A model generated the notes under the pieces. That model had not been told where the DNA came from, did no database searches, and worked only from the letters and a program-made list of their open reading frames with translations. Source: Aplysia californica (Eukaryota > Mollusca > Gastropoda > Aplysiida > Aplysiidae). From it: 64,000 bases of DNA. Position 1 is the stretch's first letter, and every line of letters begins with the position of its first letter. Of this stretch, positions 36,600 through 50,500 are shown piece by piece. Both the position numbers and the translations under genes were made by a program. The DNA is taken from NCBI RefSeq assembly GCF_000002075.1, contig NW_004797370.1:1376399-1440398 (forward strand), read 5' to 3'.

Positions 36600-38559
36600 C
36601 TTGCTAAATGTGCAATAAATGTTATAATTTCTCTTTATTTTTCTCAGTTCTCTCATCTGTAGGTAGCAACCAGGCAATCAGCAAAACTACTTAACTGTAG
36701 AAAAACGATTAACTGAGCACTCGCTAGTCTAGCAGGATGACAAGCTTTAAGCACCCAGGGCACATGAGATAGACAAATTGGAACTTGAAGAGAAGAGGAA
36801 CAAGACGTCTTTACAGTTACCAAAGATGGGAGCATGTTAATGTGTAAAATTCAGTAGAGGCACCCAATGTTTAAAATGGATTTGAGATATCTTTATCTTT
36901 AGCCTACTTTGGAATATACTTCTAGAAAAGTTAGTACATTTTGAAAGAAAACATTGCTGAACTGAGCACAGACACAGTGCAGAGAGGCAAAATAATTCAC
37001 CATAGAAAGCTTTTTCATGCGCAACACATTTTGTACACAACATGCCTTTGACAAACACAAGTCAGCTTCATACAAACAGACATTTGACAAACACAAGTCA
37101 GCTTCATACAAACAGACATTTGACACAACCATTCTGCACTGAACTTCCTCTTTCACACTCCTGAAAAAACCCACAATTTACTTCCTTTGACTTTGACTTC
37201 AGAAAATCTCATCAAGAGTGAAAAAAAACAACCCCAAAACGAAACCAACCCAAATGCATTTTTAAAAAACGGGTTCATGTTATTCAACTAAAAATAGACA
37301 ACAGCTTCCATTAGCAGGACAAAACTACTGAATTTTATTGTTCTTTGTCCTTAAATTGTGTATCAACTCCAAGTTTTAAAAAAGTGCAGACTAAATTTAT
37401 TAAATTTAAAGGTGCTTCCCGTCTTCCCTTCTTTTTTTTCCCCCCCAAGGATCAAAATAAATAATGCTCTCGTCTGAAGAGCGTAGCCCAAAGCAGCCTC
37501 AAATTATAAATTACGTTTTCAGCTAACAAAAGATGTTTCCTGTATATTTCTGAACACTAGAATAGCGTACCCTTTTATTTTCTCTATCTTCTCTATGAAT
37601 ACACTATTAAAATTATAATCATACATTTCAAAGTTTTATTTATCAAACCACAATTCTTTATCATGATTCCTTTTCTCGTTTCAGACTTAGGAATACAAAA
37701 ACATTCAAAACTTTCAAAATTCATCATGTCAAAACATTCTCAAAAGCAAAAACATTTTGACTTGCTCTTGCACAACTTTGGTAGCATTACAGAATATAAT
37801 ATATTGATATATATTATATTACATATTTTTTATATAACCAAGAGATGAAATGCAGATACTGCAGAAGATAAGAGTCTATACTAAAAAAAAACAACCCTCT
37901 GCCAAACAAAACAAGAAAGGATTATTCCACATTCCCAATACAAGCAAAGACAGTGTAAAATTAATGCTTCTATACCAGTACCAAATGCACATAGCAATGC
38001 CAATGCATTTAAACTTGACTTGGCATAAAGAACCAGGAACTAACTTATCACATAACCTGTTCCCAACAGTGATAATTGGGAAACAGAATACATGTACAAC
38101 AATGCCACACATTTTGTAACAAAATGACCAGTTGCGAAAATTAGACTGCAATAAATGTAAATTTAGGTTACATAACAACCGAATCTGCGCAGGCATCATT
38201 CATTCCATTAAAATGTGATGGCGTTTAAAAACTGAAGGAAAGCAATTCAGTTAATGAATACAAGATGAGAAACACTAGACAAAGAGCCAAATTATGATTT
38301 CATGGGTATTAAAAACGAACACAGAACTATTCCCTGCACAACAGACTTCCCAGCTCTGATTCAGTCGTATCAACAATTATGCTTTTTTCAAAATGGATAA
38401 TTAGAACTATAAATCCTCCATTATCAACAAAAACAAAAAGAGCATTTTCAATTAGAGTGAAGTTATGCTCTAAGCTGTTGTTTTTTTTTCAAACAAAATA
38501 GACAGTGACTCAAGAGGAAAGAGGAACAGCAAGACAGCAATCTTCTAAGGAAAAACTGC
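36600..38559. other. Intergenic, AT-rich; only a small tandem repeat
   Basis: No exon recognised. It contains the 36-bp repeat at about 37047-37125. Low repeat density compared with its left side. Confidence 0.4.
37047..37125. repeat. 36-bp tandem repeat, about 2.2 copies
   Basis: The unit TTTGACAAACACAAGTCAGC plus TTCATACAAACAGACA is repeated perfectly. Confidence 0.95.
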
Positions 38560-38563
38560 TTAA

Positions 38564-38938
38564 CTCCTTCGTAGCACAGGGTCAGTTCGTGCTTCACCGG
38601 GCACAGTTTTGGATCCCCAAGGACACAAAGCAGTACTAGATTTAGTGGTCACTTTCCAATAATTAGACCTGGTTTTCAAATACTGCTAACTATATCTATG
38701 TGGAATAGATTTTTTTTAACGTAAAAAATATTCCCGAAAGCGAATCTGCAATTAATTTGACGAAATGCATCTAATAGAAGAAACATGCAGAATATAGTCT
38801 ATGACGTACAGCATTTGTCACCAATGTCCTCACACTTCGCAAGGCATGACAAATGCTGTACTTCACAGTAGTATCTTGGCTTGTCCGACGGGTAAGAAAA
38901 AATGATGAATGGTAAACTTCATATAGGTCACCAAAGGG
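38564..38938. mobile_element. TTAA-flanked MITE, family D copy 1
   Basis: A 375-bp element with TTAA at 38560-38563 and a decayed TTAT at 38939-38942. Left end CTCCTTCGTAGCACAGGG; right end reverse complement CCCTTTGGTGACCTATATG. The middle forms a strong hairpin: GTACAGCATTTGTCA and its inverse TGACAAATGCTGTAC flank a loop of about 30 bp (38809-38863). A copy in the opposite orientation is at 63238-63600. Confidence 0.88.
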
Positions 38939-38942
38939 TTAT

Positions 38943-40640
38943 AGTATCAATAGGCAGAAAATCTCCAGTTACCTCTGCATGAGGGTAAGGCCCAGTGAAT
39001 GACATTTTTTGTTCTGTTTTGAGGAATTTAAGAAATCTGATGTCCCGTAGTATCAGATCTGAAAAGTAAAAGGAATTTGTAAAATTATAGTTAGCACATA
39101 TCTAGTTTTAGTTTTAAGACATTTGCTACAAAAAGGACTGGGGGGAGGGGGGGGGGGAACCAACATAAAACAAACTTGTGTATGGTACTTTCTTATCAAG
39201 CTGACCTTCAGTTATTTTGAATCTTCGCTTTCGCCACAAACATTTTTAAAAATTCACAATTTCATTTAGCTGTTAGGTCAGATTTGCAAAGCTGAACCTT
39301 CACAAGTTCACAACCATAATATAGGTACAGTATGACTGATGGCACATCAGCACAATGCACATTTCGTGTACAACAGGTGACAGAAACCACTCAGTGCCTT
39401 CACCCTGGCCTACCACTTGGGTTTTGAAAGTGCTTTACTTTGCTAGCATCCCCTCCACATCATAGAATTAGGAAAATTATTAAAACAACAAAAAGGAGGA
39501 ACTATGAAAAAATAGATCTTGACTGTAACATGACATTGGAATTTTGACACAAAGAAACTGAAACCTGCCACAAAACAAAATAACAGTTGTTAGACAATTC
39601 AAATGCCTTATGATTGCTTGCAAAAACACAAACTTTAAAATCACGTGAAAACGAACAAGAATGCCGAGTATCAAACAACATTGCCTTGAAGCATTTAACA
39701 GTGTATTCTACTTCATGAGTACTGACCAAGAATAAAACTTCTGCATGAGGAATCAAAGGTATATAGGCACATCATTGACAACAGCAGTTAGGCACACTTA
39801 CGTCAAGCAGATTGAAGCATAAACAGGAAAGAAAGATAGGGGAAAATGGGAGCTCACACATTTTCCATTATCATTGCGCTCCAAAAAATAGTCAACATGC
39901 ATTCTCATATTTTCACTAATATTTCTTTTTGTGCTTTTCTTTTTCAGAAACATTACCCATTTCTCTCAAAAGTAAAACACTGGAGAAACTGGTCCCTTAT
40001 AGGAGGAGTGTACTTTCAGCTACAGTATGTAAGTGTCACATGAATAAATTACCACAAAGCTTACGAAACACAGGGACAATTTGAATACAATACACACTTG
40101 CAATTCCCTCTATTAAGCACCAAGGATATTTTGCATGCAGTAAAGATCATGGGCAAGTTATGTGTGCTCCATATTTGCGGGAGCGTGTATTCAAGAGGTA
40201 GTGTTGCAGGTCCATCATATATGTACACTTCCTGCCCACATGATGGAAAAAGCTGAGGCTTGTTGTGTTACAAGACTTTCACCAGTATATATACATGTGA
40301 AATTTGAAATAGAATGGCCACCAAGCATTGATGCCTTTAAAGTAAAGAGACAGAACGGTTTTAGACCAAATCACTACAATAGAGTCAAAAACTTCAGGGT
40401 GGGTTGGAGTATTGTCAATGCATTTCAAACAACAACAAAAATTCAAGACTAAGTAAACGTGATCAATTATTGCACATGTTGAAAATGATGAAATCCATAC
40501 TATCACGAGAATGAAAACCAGGCCAGAAGTACTGATATGATAGATGGTTAACTCCCCCCCCCCCCCCCCCCATCCACACAATTTAGATCATTTAGAAGAC
40601 AGTTGCTTCCATCATGTTTGACAGGCTGAGAGGGATACAA
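38943..40640. other. Intergenic, nothing recognised
   Basis: Unique AT-rich sequence with poly-G/poly-C runs (39139-39159, 40554-40571). No exon or RNA gene seen. Confidence 0.4.
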
Positions 40641-40760
40641 CGTCTCAGCAGAAAGATACAGATACTTGAAAAAACTTCTCCGCACACGAGAATCGAACTT
40701 ACATTTTCTGCAAGCAGTGGTGATGCGTTAAACCCCTACACTACAGACACCAGTGGGAGC
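40615..40760 (-). mobile_element. tRNA-headed SINE fragment
   Basis: On the minus strand the head shows A-box-like TAGTGTAGGGGTTTAACGC and B-box-like GTTCGATTCTCG spaced as in a tRNA, followed by unrelated sequence. Not a functional tRNA: no acceptor stem was found. Confidence 0.55.
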
Positions 40761-41329
40761 ATTAATGAAAAGAAAAACAGGAAAAAATGATAAAGACAAA
40801 TGTCCTTTGCTGTTCACAATTTGCACACATACGCACTGAAACATGTCAGGTCGTATCAGTGACACGTTAACATCGAAATAATTGACTAGCTCTTCACAAC
40901 GCAGCGTATTCATTTGCATTTCCACACAAACTCAACAATATCAAGAAGAACTTAAAGAGGAATGGAAAGCCCTTTTATGCTCATGTCACAACAAGCATGC
41001 CTATACCTTATGAAAGGGGAAGGACTTCATAGAAGTAAGAATCTTAAGAAATGAAAGGACGCAAAGTCTCCTACACATAAATACTACAATGCGTACATGT
41101 AATTTCACACTTATGAGCAAATGTGATATCAGTGAATAAAATACTTTAATTAGAAACTTCAACTCTTAAAAAATCTATTAAATACATGTGTGACCTGAAA
41201 ATTCAGATTAGAATTGTTAAAACTGCCAAATCAAAATGTCATATTTCTCTCAACAATAAAACGTATTAACTCCCCAATATAACGCACTACCTAAGTGAAA
41301 TTGATGAATACTACATACTTTTCATTTTA

Positions 41330-41455
41330 TGCATGTGACTGTAAGCCTGCGTGTGCGTGCATGTGTGTGCGTGTGTACGCGTGTACATGGTGAAACACCA
41401 TACCAATGTGCCAGGATCCGGACAATAAAGATAAATCTTATCATCAATATAACTA
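41330..41455 (+). mobile_element. Retroposon 3' end with GACAATAAAGATAAATCTTATC-type tail
   Basis: ATGCATGTGACTGTAAGCCT, a GT-rich stretch, AACACCATACCAATGTG and GGACAATAAAGATAAATC. The same order occurs at 59.3-59.6 kb. Probably a SINE or LINE 3' terminus with a short repeated tail. Confidence 0.6.
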
Positions 41456-42429
41456 GACAGAAACCATTTCTTTTAATGCATACAAGCCTCTAATTAATTT
41501 CAGGTTCTACAGTTGTCCCCACTTTATCAAACAGGTATAGACTAGGGGGGGGTTAGAGACAATTGGTAAAATGATCCCAGATTTTGGGGAGAAAGCCTTT
41601 TTCATCAGCAGAGGTATGGAGGAATGAAACAGATCAGAGGCTGTGGATTGTAACCTGCAGGTATACCGCAGAGAATGTGGCCGAGTCACGAATATCCCAA
41701 AATTTCCGTCTCTTTCAGCTCAATCCTGATGACACTAATGAGGAACTTGAAAGTCAAGTTGTACTTGGACCATGAAGACCAACAGTAGAATGATTAAACT
41801 GATAACAGCAAAAATATAATATAAAGCATGGAGTGGGTCAAATTGGTTGACTGATAGTGGTGCTGAGAAGAAACTTTACTGGAAAAGATTGGAATTCTTG
41901 GCGGAAGCTGTTTTCAACTCGGCAAAAACAAGTTTGGTTGAGTTTCTACAAATTTGTGTCAGTAGAATTCCTTTGACTTGGGTCAAACTTGAAAACCTAC
42001 TAGAACATCAAAGCACTTCATGGCTGATGTTGTTATTGATCCAGACCTCCGGGATAAAAAACTGCCAGAATAGATAAGCACATGCAGCGCATATTGCGCA
42101 GTGACCTTGTGCAAGAAAAAAATTAAATCCAAATACATGCACAAATCAACATCTTCACGACTGTTGGTATCAGTATTAGTGAAGAAAAGTTCCAGCCCCA
42201 TCAACAGTTCCGTGCTATTTGCAACATCTGCTGAAACTTTAAATCAGATGAGAAGTTAATATAGCTGATACAAACTAAGACCATAGAAATATGCAAATGA
42301 AACAATAGTAACAAAGTGATAAAAAAAACCTTGAAAATGACATACTGAAAACCAATTGTATGAACCTGTATATCATAATTCTTACTTCACAACTTCTGCC
42401 ATTCTAAGGCAAGGAGACACACTATAAAA

Positions 42430-42740
42430 ATCCATCATTTGTCCAAATAGACAAAAAAAAGAAAGACATCACTGGAGCAACAGACACAAGAAAGAATAAC
42501 GTATCACTCATATAACATACAAAGGAAAGAAAAACGTCTCTTGTACAATATGCAAAAGAAAGAAAAGCATCATGTGTGTAATCAGCTAAAGAAAATTCAA
42601 ATACTGTGTAGAACAGACACAAGAATGAATTTTAATGAAAACATTAACTTGTACAACAGACAAAAGAACGAAAAATATCAAATGAGCAACAGAAAAAAGA
42701 AACAAAACATCATGAGTTCAACAGGCAACACAACTCTCCA
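42430..42740. repeat. Degenerate minisatellite of about 37-bp units
   Basis: About eight loosely repeated units of the type CAACAGACAAAAGAA-GAAA-ACATCA with strong drift. The frames it yields are compositional. Confidence 0.65.
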
Positions 42741-44529
42741 TGGAGCCAATCCAATACATGGATGATCAGGACTAGGCAAACCCCTCGACTTTATCATGTT
42801 GTCAGAGGACTCCCAAAACAACAGCAACAACAACACAAGACTAGACAACTTTTTAATAAGATTCTTTCATCAGATTGTATAGCTGTTAACTGTCCCCTCT
42901 GCTCATCTTTGAAAAAAAAATCACATTGCATAAGGTCTCCCAAAAACAACAAATACCTAATGTTCAATAACTGAATGTGAAGAGCTTGGAGTCGTCAACT
43001 CACATCAGCTACTTCAAGCATCCAGAGTTTAAACAACAGACTATTAGTAAATCAGACAAACACATCCAGTCCTAGCATGGCTACATTATGCTTCTCATAA
43101 TGTTCAAAATAATATTTCAATCAATTTTGACTCGGCAACAACAGCAACAACTCTCAGGGCTTGAACTTCCATCACATCACTGCACAGCATTTCATTTACT
43201 TGACATAAAACAGAAGGAAAATCAATACTTTATGCCTCCAATTTTCGCTTTCTAGTGATCAAGATGAAAAAGAAACTTTCATAACAGTCTCAATAGATAT
43301 CTCTTCATACTTCATATAAAAAAACAATAAAAACTCATCTTCAGTCTAGTTCCAAATCTCAGATTTTGTCATTCCTGTTCCTTTTCCATTCATCCTCACC
43401 GTCCTTTCACGTAATTGCAGTCATAAGCTTTGGTAAGGAAAACTCAACAAGACAAAGGAAACCAACAAATCCACAGGCTGAGGCAATATCAACGTGAACA
43501 ACAGATTGCAGAAACAAAAACTGAGACCAATCAACGCTTTGTTGATCCACCTGCAAAGAATTCACAACCCATGCTCTTGTCCCAAGATTCAGGACTTATT
43601 ACAAGTTGAAGTGGCGTCTGGCATTTCAGTCGCACAAGCCCACATCTTTCCGTCAATTCCTGCACATCAGGCTACAAGACTTAGGGCAAGAGAAACAAGC
43701 CTTAGAGTCATTTTTATTTTGCAACAATGAAATCTTTTTAAAATATCTGCACTGGCATGAGGATATAAAAAGCTTTGAACACGCTTCGTACATAAATTCA
43801 TGCTATGAAAATAAAAATTCCTTCCCTCCCCGAAAAGCAATATTGTCATAGCTATACACAACATTCAGGATATTTTGAATCTGCCACACATTTCCTAACC
43901 ATTCTGCTTGTGCAGTACCTTCACTGGGTATTTACTCTAAGTCTATCAATTCATTTCTACACAGAAAATGTAAATTAAAGTGTTTTTATTTTCCATGCTG
44001 CTAAAACAAATTTCTTGGGAAACGGGAAATAAAGATCATTTTATCTTTTTTTATCACCAGTCGTTCAGACAAGAAAATTTCTCGTGTTGAAAATAAACTA
44101 ACTACCAGTATGTATCATATTTCTCACTGTAGCTGTCTGCATTTACTGACACATCATAGATAATTTAGGATGCCAGCTGCTTCGACTTGGCCAGTCAGCA
44201 CCACTGGGCCTACTGGGACACAGTAGAGAGGAATTCCCTGTGTGAATGAATCAGAACCATCCGTTCAGTGTGATCACAACAGCTTTCCTGATTACCTTTT
44301 GTCTTCGGTAGTTTCTAAAGTTCTTAGCTGTAAACAACAGCTCTGTACACTCATAACATTTTACAGTAACACATGCTATGGTTGCAATTACATGACATCA
44401 AACTGCACGGGTCCCAGTTCAGAAAAAGCAGCCTTGAGCGTGGCATGAGGAGTCAGTCGACATACATTCCGGAGTCACTAGGTTTGGGGGTCCCAGCGTT
44501 AGCTTAAATAAAACAAGTTAAAAATCATC
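42741..44529. other. AT-rich sequence, probably including the SNX14 3'UTR
   Basis: Downstream (minus strand) of the SNX14 stop. A minus-strand AATAAA lies at 43985-43990, about 540 bp from the stop, and is the most plausible polyadenylation signal. No other feature recognised. Confidence 0.4.
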
Positions 44530-47500
44530 TCATTCTTCATCTCTGGGCTTCTCAAGAACAGGGAGGGACAGGTCGGGAAACAGCTCCAGAATGACAAGGT
44601 CCAGCAGCATGTAGCTCATCTGAAATCGAAACAAAATATGGGTCAAAGAGCTTTCTACCAGCAACCATTGATTGTTTTCCAGTTTTCACAAGGACAAACC
44701 ACATATCCGGAGTGACCCAGGAGATACACAGAGCTCATTACTAAGAGCTGCAGTTCCCCTGTGGTGGGGTGCCACTTATACACTACACAACAACACAGGT
44801 GTGAGAGTGGAAATATATATCTACAGTTACTATGACCTCTGCAAAGTTCTCAACTGTATTAGTTGGTAGGTTAACGGTCCAGTCTGGCAAAAAAAAAATT
44901 AGCTCAAAACATCACCACAAAGGGTATGCCTTTTAAATATAATAATACTAATTTTTACATTTAAGTAAAGTAAAGTAGTTCCCCCATCCGATCCGGACAT
45001 TGGGGATAGCCTTGTTAGTGAGACAACTTCCTGAGCCTTCAGCATATTGTGGTAGGATGGCCAGTTCCTTTCCACGCTGCCTTTACTTCCCTAACTCGAA
45101 GTCAGGTACCCATTACTGCTGGGTGGGTAGTGGGCGAAAAAAATGCGGGTCCTAAAAAGTTAAATTGTTCCAGCATCTGATCCGGACATTGTGGATCTCC
45201 ATATTAGTGAGACAACTTCCTGGCCTTTCGGCATATTGTGGTAGGGTGGCCAGTTCCTTTCCACGCCGCCTTTACTTTCCCAACTTGAAGTCAGGTACCC
45301 ATGACTGCTTGGTGCGCAGAAGGGGGCGAAAAAAATCTGTGTCAGAATCAAGGCTCGAACCTGGACTTTCCGTTTCGGAGATGAGTGCACTAACCACTCC
45401 GCCACCACACCCTCCAATTATATTTATACAGTGCATATCCATGCTCCACAGCTTGTTCTACGAATTTTACAACTATTATTACCCTCAACAGACCCAAGAA
45501 CACTTAGAAACATTCTCGGCTTCCCAGGAAGCACACAGTGCAAGCAGCCAACCAAATGCTCAACCATTAACTGACTAGGATTTTTGCTTTGTATAGCCGT
45601 GTATCCATTCCCACTTGGGTGAAGTGAAGAAAATTCCTGTAAAGTGCGTTTCCAAAGGACACAACCTCAGTCCCACGACAGGGTTCAAACCCCTGACCTG
45701 AGCTTCGCAGTCTTACCACTAGACCACCGATCCATTTGGTTCTAGTATGGCATTAAACTCATACAAAACACATCACATTAGGCAGAAGTTTAAGCTCAAA
45801 AGAACAAGATAAATGATTACAACACAAGAGTGGACTGAATCACATTAAATAAAACCAAAACCAGTACAATACCTGCTTATTGAGCTTTGGTTGCTGGAAG
45901 ATTTGCAGCAGGAGTGTGCATCCTTCTGTAGTCTTTGAGACGCCAATAGTAGAAGCTACTGGGCCTGCAAGGAGGAGTGATATAAATAATACAGTGAAGT
46001 AATGAAAAAACCCAGAAAGAAATACTGGAAAGAAAAGAACTCATCGAGGGAAAATTTGAGTTAAAAAGGCATATCATAATTATTATAAATTAAGACATAC
46101 AAAATTCACATATTACAACCCGCCACATTCTGTATAATATTCCACCATTTAGTATATCTACAATCGGACAAAGCCACCACGTTTACAAATATTCTTTCTT
46201 TCTTCTTCCTTAGTCTTAGATGACTATTGGGGCACCAACGATGATCAGGCAACCACTTTTCTCCATCCTTCTCTATTTCCAGCCTTTCAAAGGGTTTCAC
46301 CCAACTTGAAACAGGTCCATTCTGTTATGTTTATTTATATATAACACCACAAACACATCATTTACTATGCATATAAAACATCAAAAACCCACCTCTTTAC
46401 ACATCTACCCCGGAACTTCCCCCAATGTGTTCCTTGTGTGACTATGCATATGAGACTGTGGAGCATCACCTGTTCCACTGCACAGCCCTAAATGACATCA
46501 GAGCTACCCTTCTCCCTCCGAGACCTAACATAGACAACACACTCTATGGAACATTACAGCAACTGCAGCAGACCTGCACTTATCACTACATGGCATTGGA
46601 CAGAAGGGCGAGAGCCCAGCTGTTGCTGGATCTATAACAACAACAACAACAAATACATCTACAAGTGCACAAACCTAACATTAAGTACACTCATAAATTT
46701 ACAACTGCACACACCAACCACTTACGACATATTTTCAATATTAAACTGCAAAGCCACCGCTCACCATAATAATATACAGTACCACAACCTCACAACTGTT
46801 GGTTGCTGCAGTGTAGAAACATTTCTTGAGCCTGGCACAGGTCTATTGTGTCTTGCTCAAGGATGCACCCCAGGGAGTTCCCAAATTAAAAGCAGAGTCA
46901 CAAACATTGGGTGGACACTGTTCATGAGCCTTGGGTCACTGACCACTAAACAAGTGCAGCCTCTATGTGCACATCAAAAGATATGTCCCCATGAGTTCAT
47001 GTCGGTGGGTGATTGGCAGATGCTCTGAGGTGGTTGGTTTCTTCTTTCCTGTCAATCATTTACTGTCCTTATCTCTCTGCTACCTTTTTTGTGTTTGTTA
47101 CTCTCTTGTGACACCTCTAATCTTCAGCACTTATATGACTTATCTGTGTTGGAAGTGCAGTAAAACTCTTACTAAAACAAAACAATGTGACCATGTCTCC
47201 GATTTGGTTAAAACTTGACATATCTTGTTTTCTACATTTGTATTTATGCAAGCCTGTTCGGCAATTAGGATAACACTGACCAAAACTGAAAGCTTATTTT
47301 CTGGAAACTAAACTGTTATTTTCTTATTAAATTGATGACAACTTATCAACCCCATTAAATTATTACAGTGGTATGAACTTATGAGCATTACCTGGTATAA
47401 ATTCCAAAAATTCTTTCACTACTTGGTCATATCTTTGCTTCTTGTCTTCATCCGTTCTGAAAAGAAGAAATAAAACAGTACATGCATTAGGAAATAAATC

Positions 47501-50500
47501 TCTAATGTCACAAAAGGTGAATAATGAAGAGAAGTCTACTCTCAAGCTCCACTTCTCTCATACAATGCTTTTTGACAACATGAATTAGAAACACAAAGAA
47601 TGAAACAATGATCACTCTGTTTCCCTTTCTTTTCAACATTAAGTGGCATTGGTAATTTATCTATCTTTAGAAATGAACAATAGAAAGCCAATACAGTGTT
47701 CTGAACTAAGATGTATACCTTCTACAAAGTGAAAATTTTTTTTTTTAATGATTAAAAAGTAGTCGAAACTACTGTAACGACCTCCTGTCCTAGACAATCA
47801 TCATCACAACCCCCCCCACTTCTCCCTTACATTTTATCTAAATTATAATGGCACTGTCCATGAAGACCTCTTGTTTAAGTTGGACTATTTTTCTCCTCAA
47901 CTTTGGGTGGTCGTCTTGGACAGATTCAACTGTATACCTCTAAGTAAACAAAAATAGTAAATAAACAGAAACCAGAATAATTTTATCGTTAAAGCAGTGT
48001 AGAATACTGTACAAAATCATTCCATACCTTGGAGGATCCTTGTCAAAAAAGAGGACATCTGTAAAGGAAAAGAGAAATTGTGTGAATTTTGAGTGTTCTG
48101 AAACAAATATTTGTCTGACAAAACCTGTAAGCGACGCTAATGCTTAAAATCAAGAGGTATTGGTGAATTAGCTGAGACCAAAGCTTTATGTAAGGTTAAA
48201 AGAAAACAGTGGATTTACAAGAGTAATGTAGACAGAAGTTTTAACTTATTAATTTAAAAAAACGGTCAATTTCAATTAAATAAAAAGCTTTGAATAAAAA
48301 GGAACTTTTTGTTGGTATACTATATTTTTACTTGCCAAAATGAAAAAAAAAAGCATTTAGTTAAAAACATAATTAAAAACTATATTTTTTATCAGAATAG
48401 TATTATTCTGTCTCAAACATGCCAATACAGTTTGAGTACAAATCACTCTATTTAAATAATAGCATAAACAAATTTTACTAGGTAATTTAGAAAGACTATT
48501 CTCTTCCAGTTTAGAACAGCAGGCAGGTGATGCTGTTTTCCCAAGCCACCACAAAAATATATTTTAACACAAATCCACTCACCTCTGAGTAAATGTATCA
48601 ATAAAACCACGCGGTGTTCCTGGGTGACTTGGGTTATCCGTCGGTCCAAATACCAGTCTAGATAGCTCTCAATAGTTTCTTTGAACAAGATTCTTGCTGT
48701 GAGCAAAAGCTGGCACACCAATGAAGAACACTTGTACACTTCCTTGGCTGAAAATTTAAGAAACATGTGTACAGCAAGGACCATCAGTTTGAGTTCAGAT
48801 TTTACATCTCTTTCACAACGAATCTTTCGTTTTATATAAACAAGCAAACCTTCAATTTAAAAATCTTCTTTTACAGGGTAGAGTGAATCCTCTAAAGAGC
48901 GCGGAATGCAAAAATATACAAAAATTTTAACTTGGGCCATCGACATAGAAGTATAGTGTCTTAAAGGCTTAGGTAACAAATTTTACACAATGCATTCCTC
49001 GCGAACAGCTTCTAGTATCTATAAAACCACAGACACTTGAACATAACACACTGATTCGTGTAGACAGCTTCTAGACTTTAAAATGATTTGCAGATGTATC
49101 AGTACTTTTGGGCTAAAACAATATAAAAACAAATTTTAAAGGATATAATAAGCTTGTTCTTGACCTCCTATCCCCTGATCGGAATTGTCAGTTTGTAAGA
49201 TATTGGAACTGGTATATTATAGTCAGACATTGTTCAGCAGTGTTTGCCTGGGAACAAACTTTGATAGTAGTATAACAGATAAGAAGGGTCAAGAGAAGAC
49301 CACAACATCACAGCTAAAATCAGAAAAGGATTTAAATAATAGTTTCAATTAGAAAACATAAAAAAGAAAAACACTGACATTCATGGACAGTTTGACAAAA
49401 AAGACAGCAACAGAGAAACAAGACAATATTATGTCTTTTTGTAAAACTAGCTGAATACTAAATTACATGTGGGTATTTCGAGCAATATAGTCTAAACTGT
49501 CCAAGATGACCACCAATTGTCGAGGGGGAAAAGTGATCATCTTGGACAGGTGGTCGTCTTGGAAAGTGCCATTTTGAAAGGGAAAAAACACAAGGGGGAA
49601 AGCGGGTATTGGTCATCTGTACAGCTGATTGTCTTGGACAGGTGGTCTCTAGAGCAGACTCGACTGTACATGTATTAGACCTTATTGGGGAAAAGGAAAA
49701 AAAAAGAGAAAGGGAGACGAAAGAAGAGCAAGGGGAGGAGAAAAAGCAGCACAGCCGGGACACAGGATGAGAATGAGGAGATAACAAGGAGGAGATGAGA
49801 AAGGATGAAGAGAAGGAGAAGAGAAAGGAGAACGAAGAGGAGAAGCAGGAGCAGACGAACAAGTAGTAAACGAGCATAAGTATTCACCAATATATATGAG
49901 CGAGTCAAAGACCCCATCAAATTCTTTGGTATGTGGGACTGAGTCTGGGTGGGAGTCGGCGGGGTAAAAGCCCAGGTTTGTGTTGTTCTCATAGTGAGTG
50001 CCTGAGAACTGAGGACAAAACAAAAGCAGAATAACACATGCACAATCATAAAGTGCCCATTTATAGTCATGTATCCTCCAGAAGGCTCATTCTCTGCTTC
50101 AAACCAATAACTCACGCCCAGTCTGTTCATTTCAATATACTCCACTTTAGTCCCCTAAGGGATATATATAGTGTTGCAGCCTCTGAGGTGTATTTCCCTG
50201 TAATTCACATGCTCCATCACTACTAGTAGCCAAAAGACCATTGGCTGTTGAGTGCACTAAGGTTAAATTGGGTACAGATCCTTTGACGAGGAGCCAGTAA
50301 TCAAAGCCACAACTTTTTCCTTGCAAGACAGTACCCGATCCCTCAACTAAGATTCTCCCCTCTTTTTTTGTTCTCAACTATTTGATATTAATAATAATAA
50401 TAATGACAGTTGCATTTATATCGCACATACATATACTCTACAGCACGCTCTACCTTCTTTACAACTATTATTACCCCAAAAGACCCTAGTACACAGAAAC

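Larger units (their letters stand above)
44530..50008 (-). other. SNX14: SNX14 exons encoding the Nexin_C (PXC) domain
   Basis: Six exons (50008-49888, 48747-48583, 48058-48028, 47456-47392, 45964-45873, 44619-44530). The domain runs from FDGVFDSLIYIAKEVYKC through LLRDVLFFDKDPPRTDEDKK to the hydrophobic end YMLLDLVILELFPD and a short tail ending PRDEE. In RGS-PX nexins this domain packs with PXA to form a lipid-handling module. The last exon happens to start at an internal ATG (44619-44617); this is a splice junction in phase 0, not a start. Confidence 0.9.

Noticed and set aside
45345-45741. Two tRNA genes
   Set aside because: Good A and B boxes, but no acceptor-stem pairing or cloverleaf, and both run into SINE bodies.
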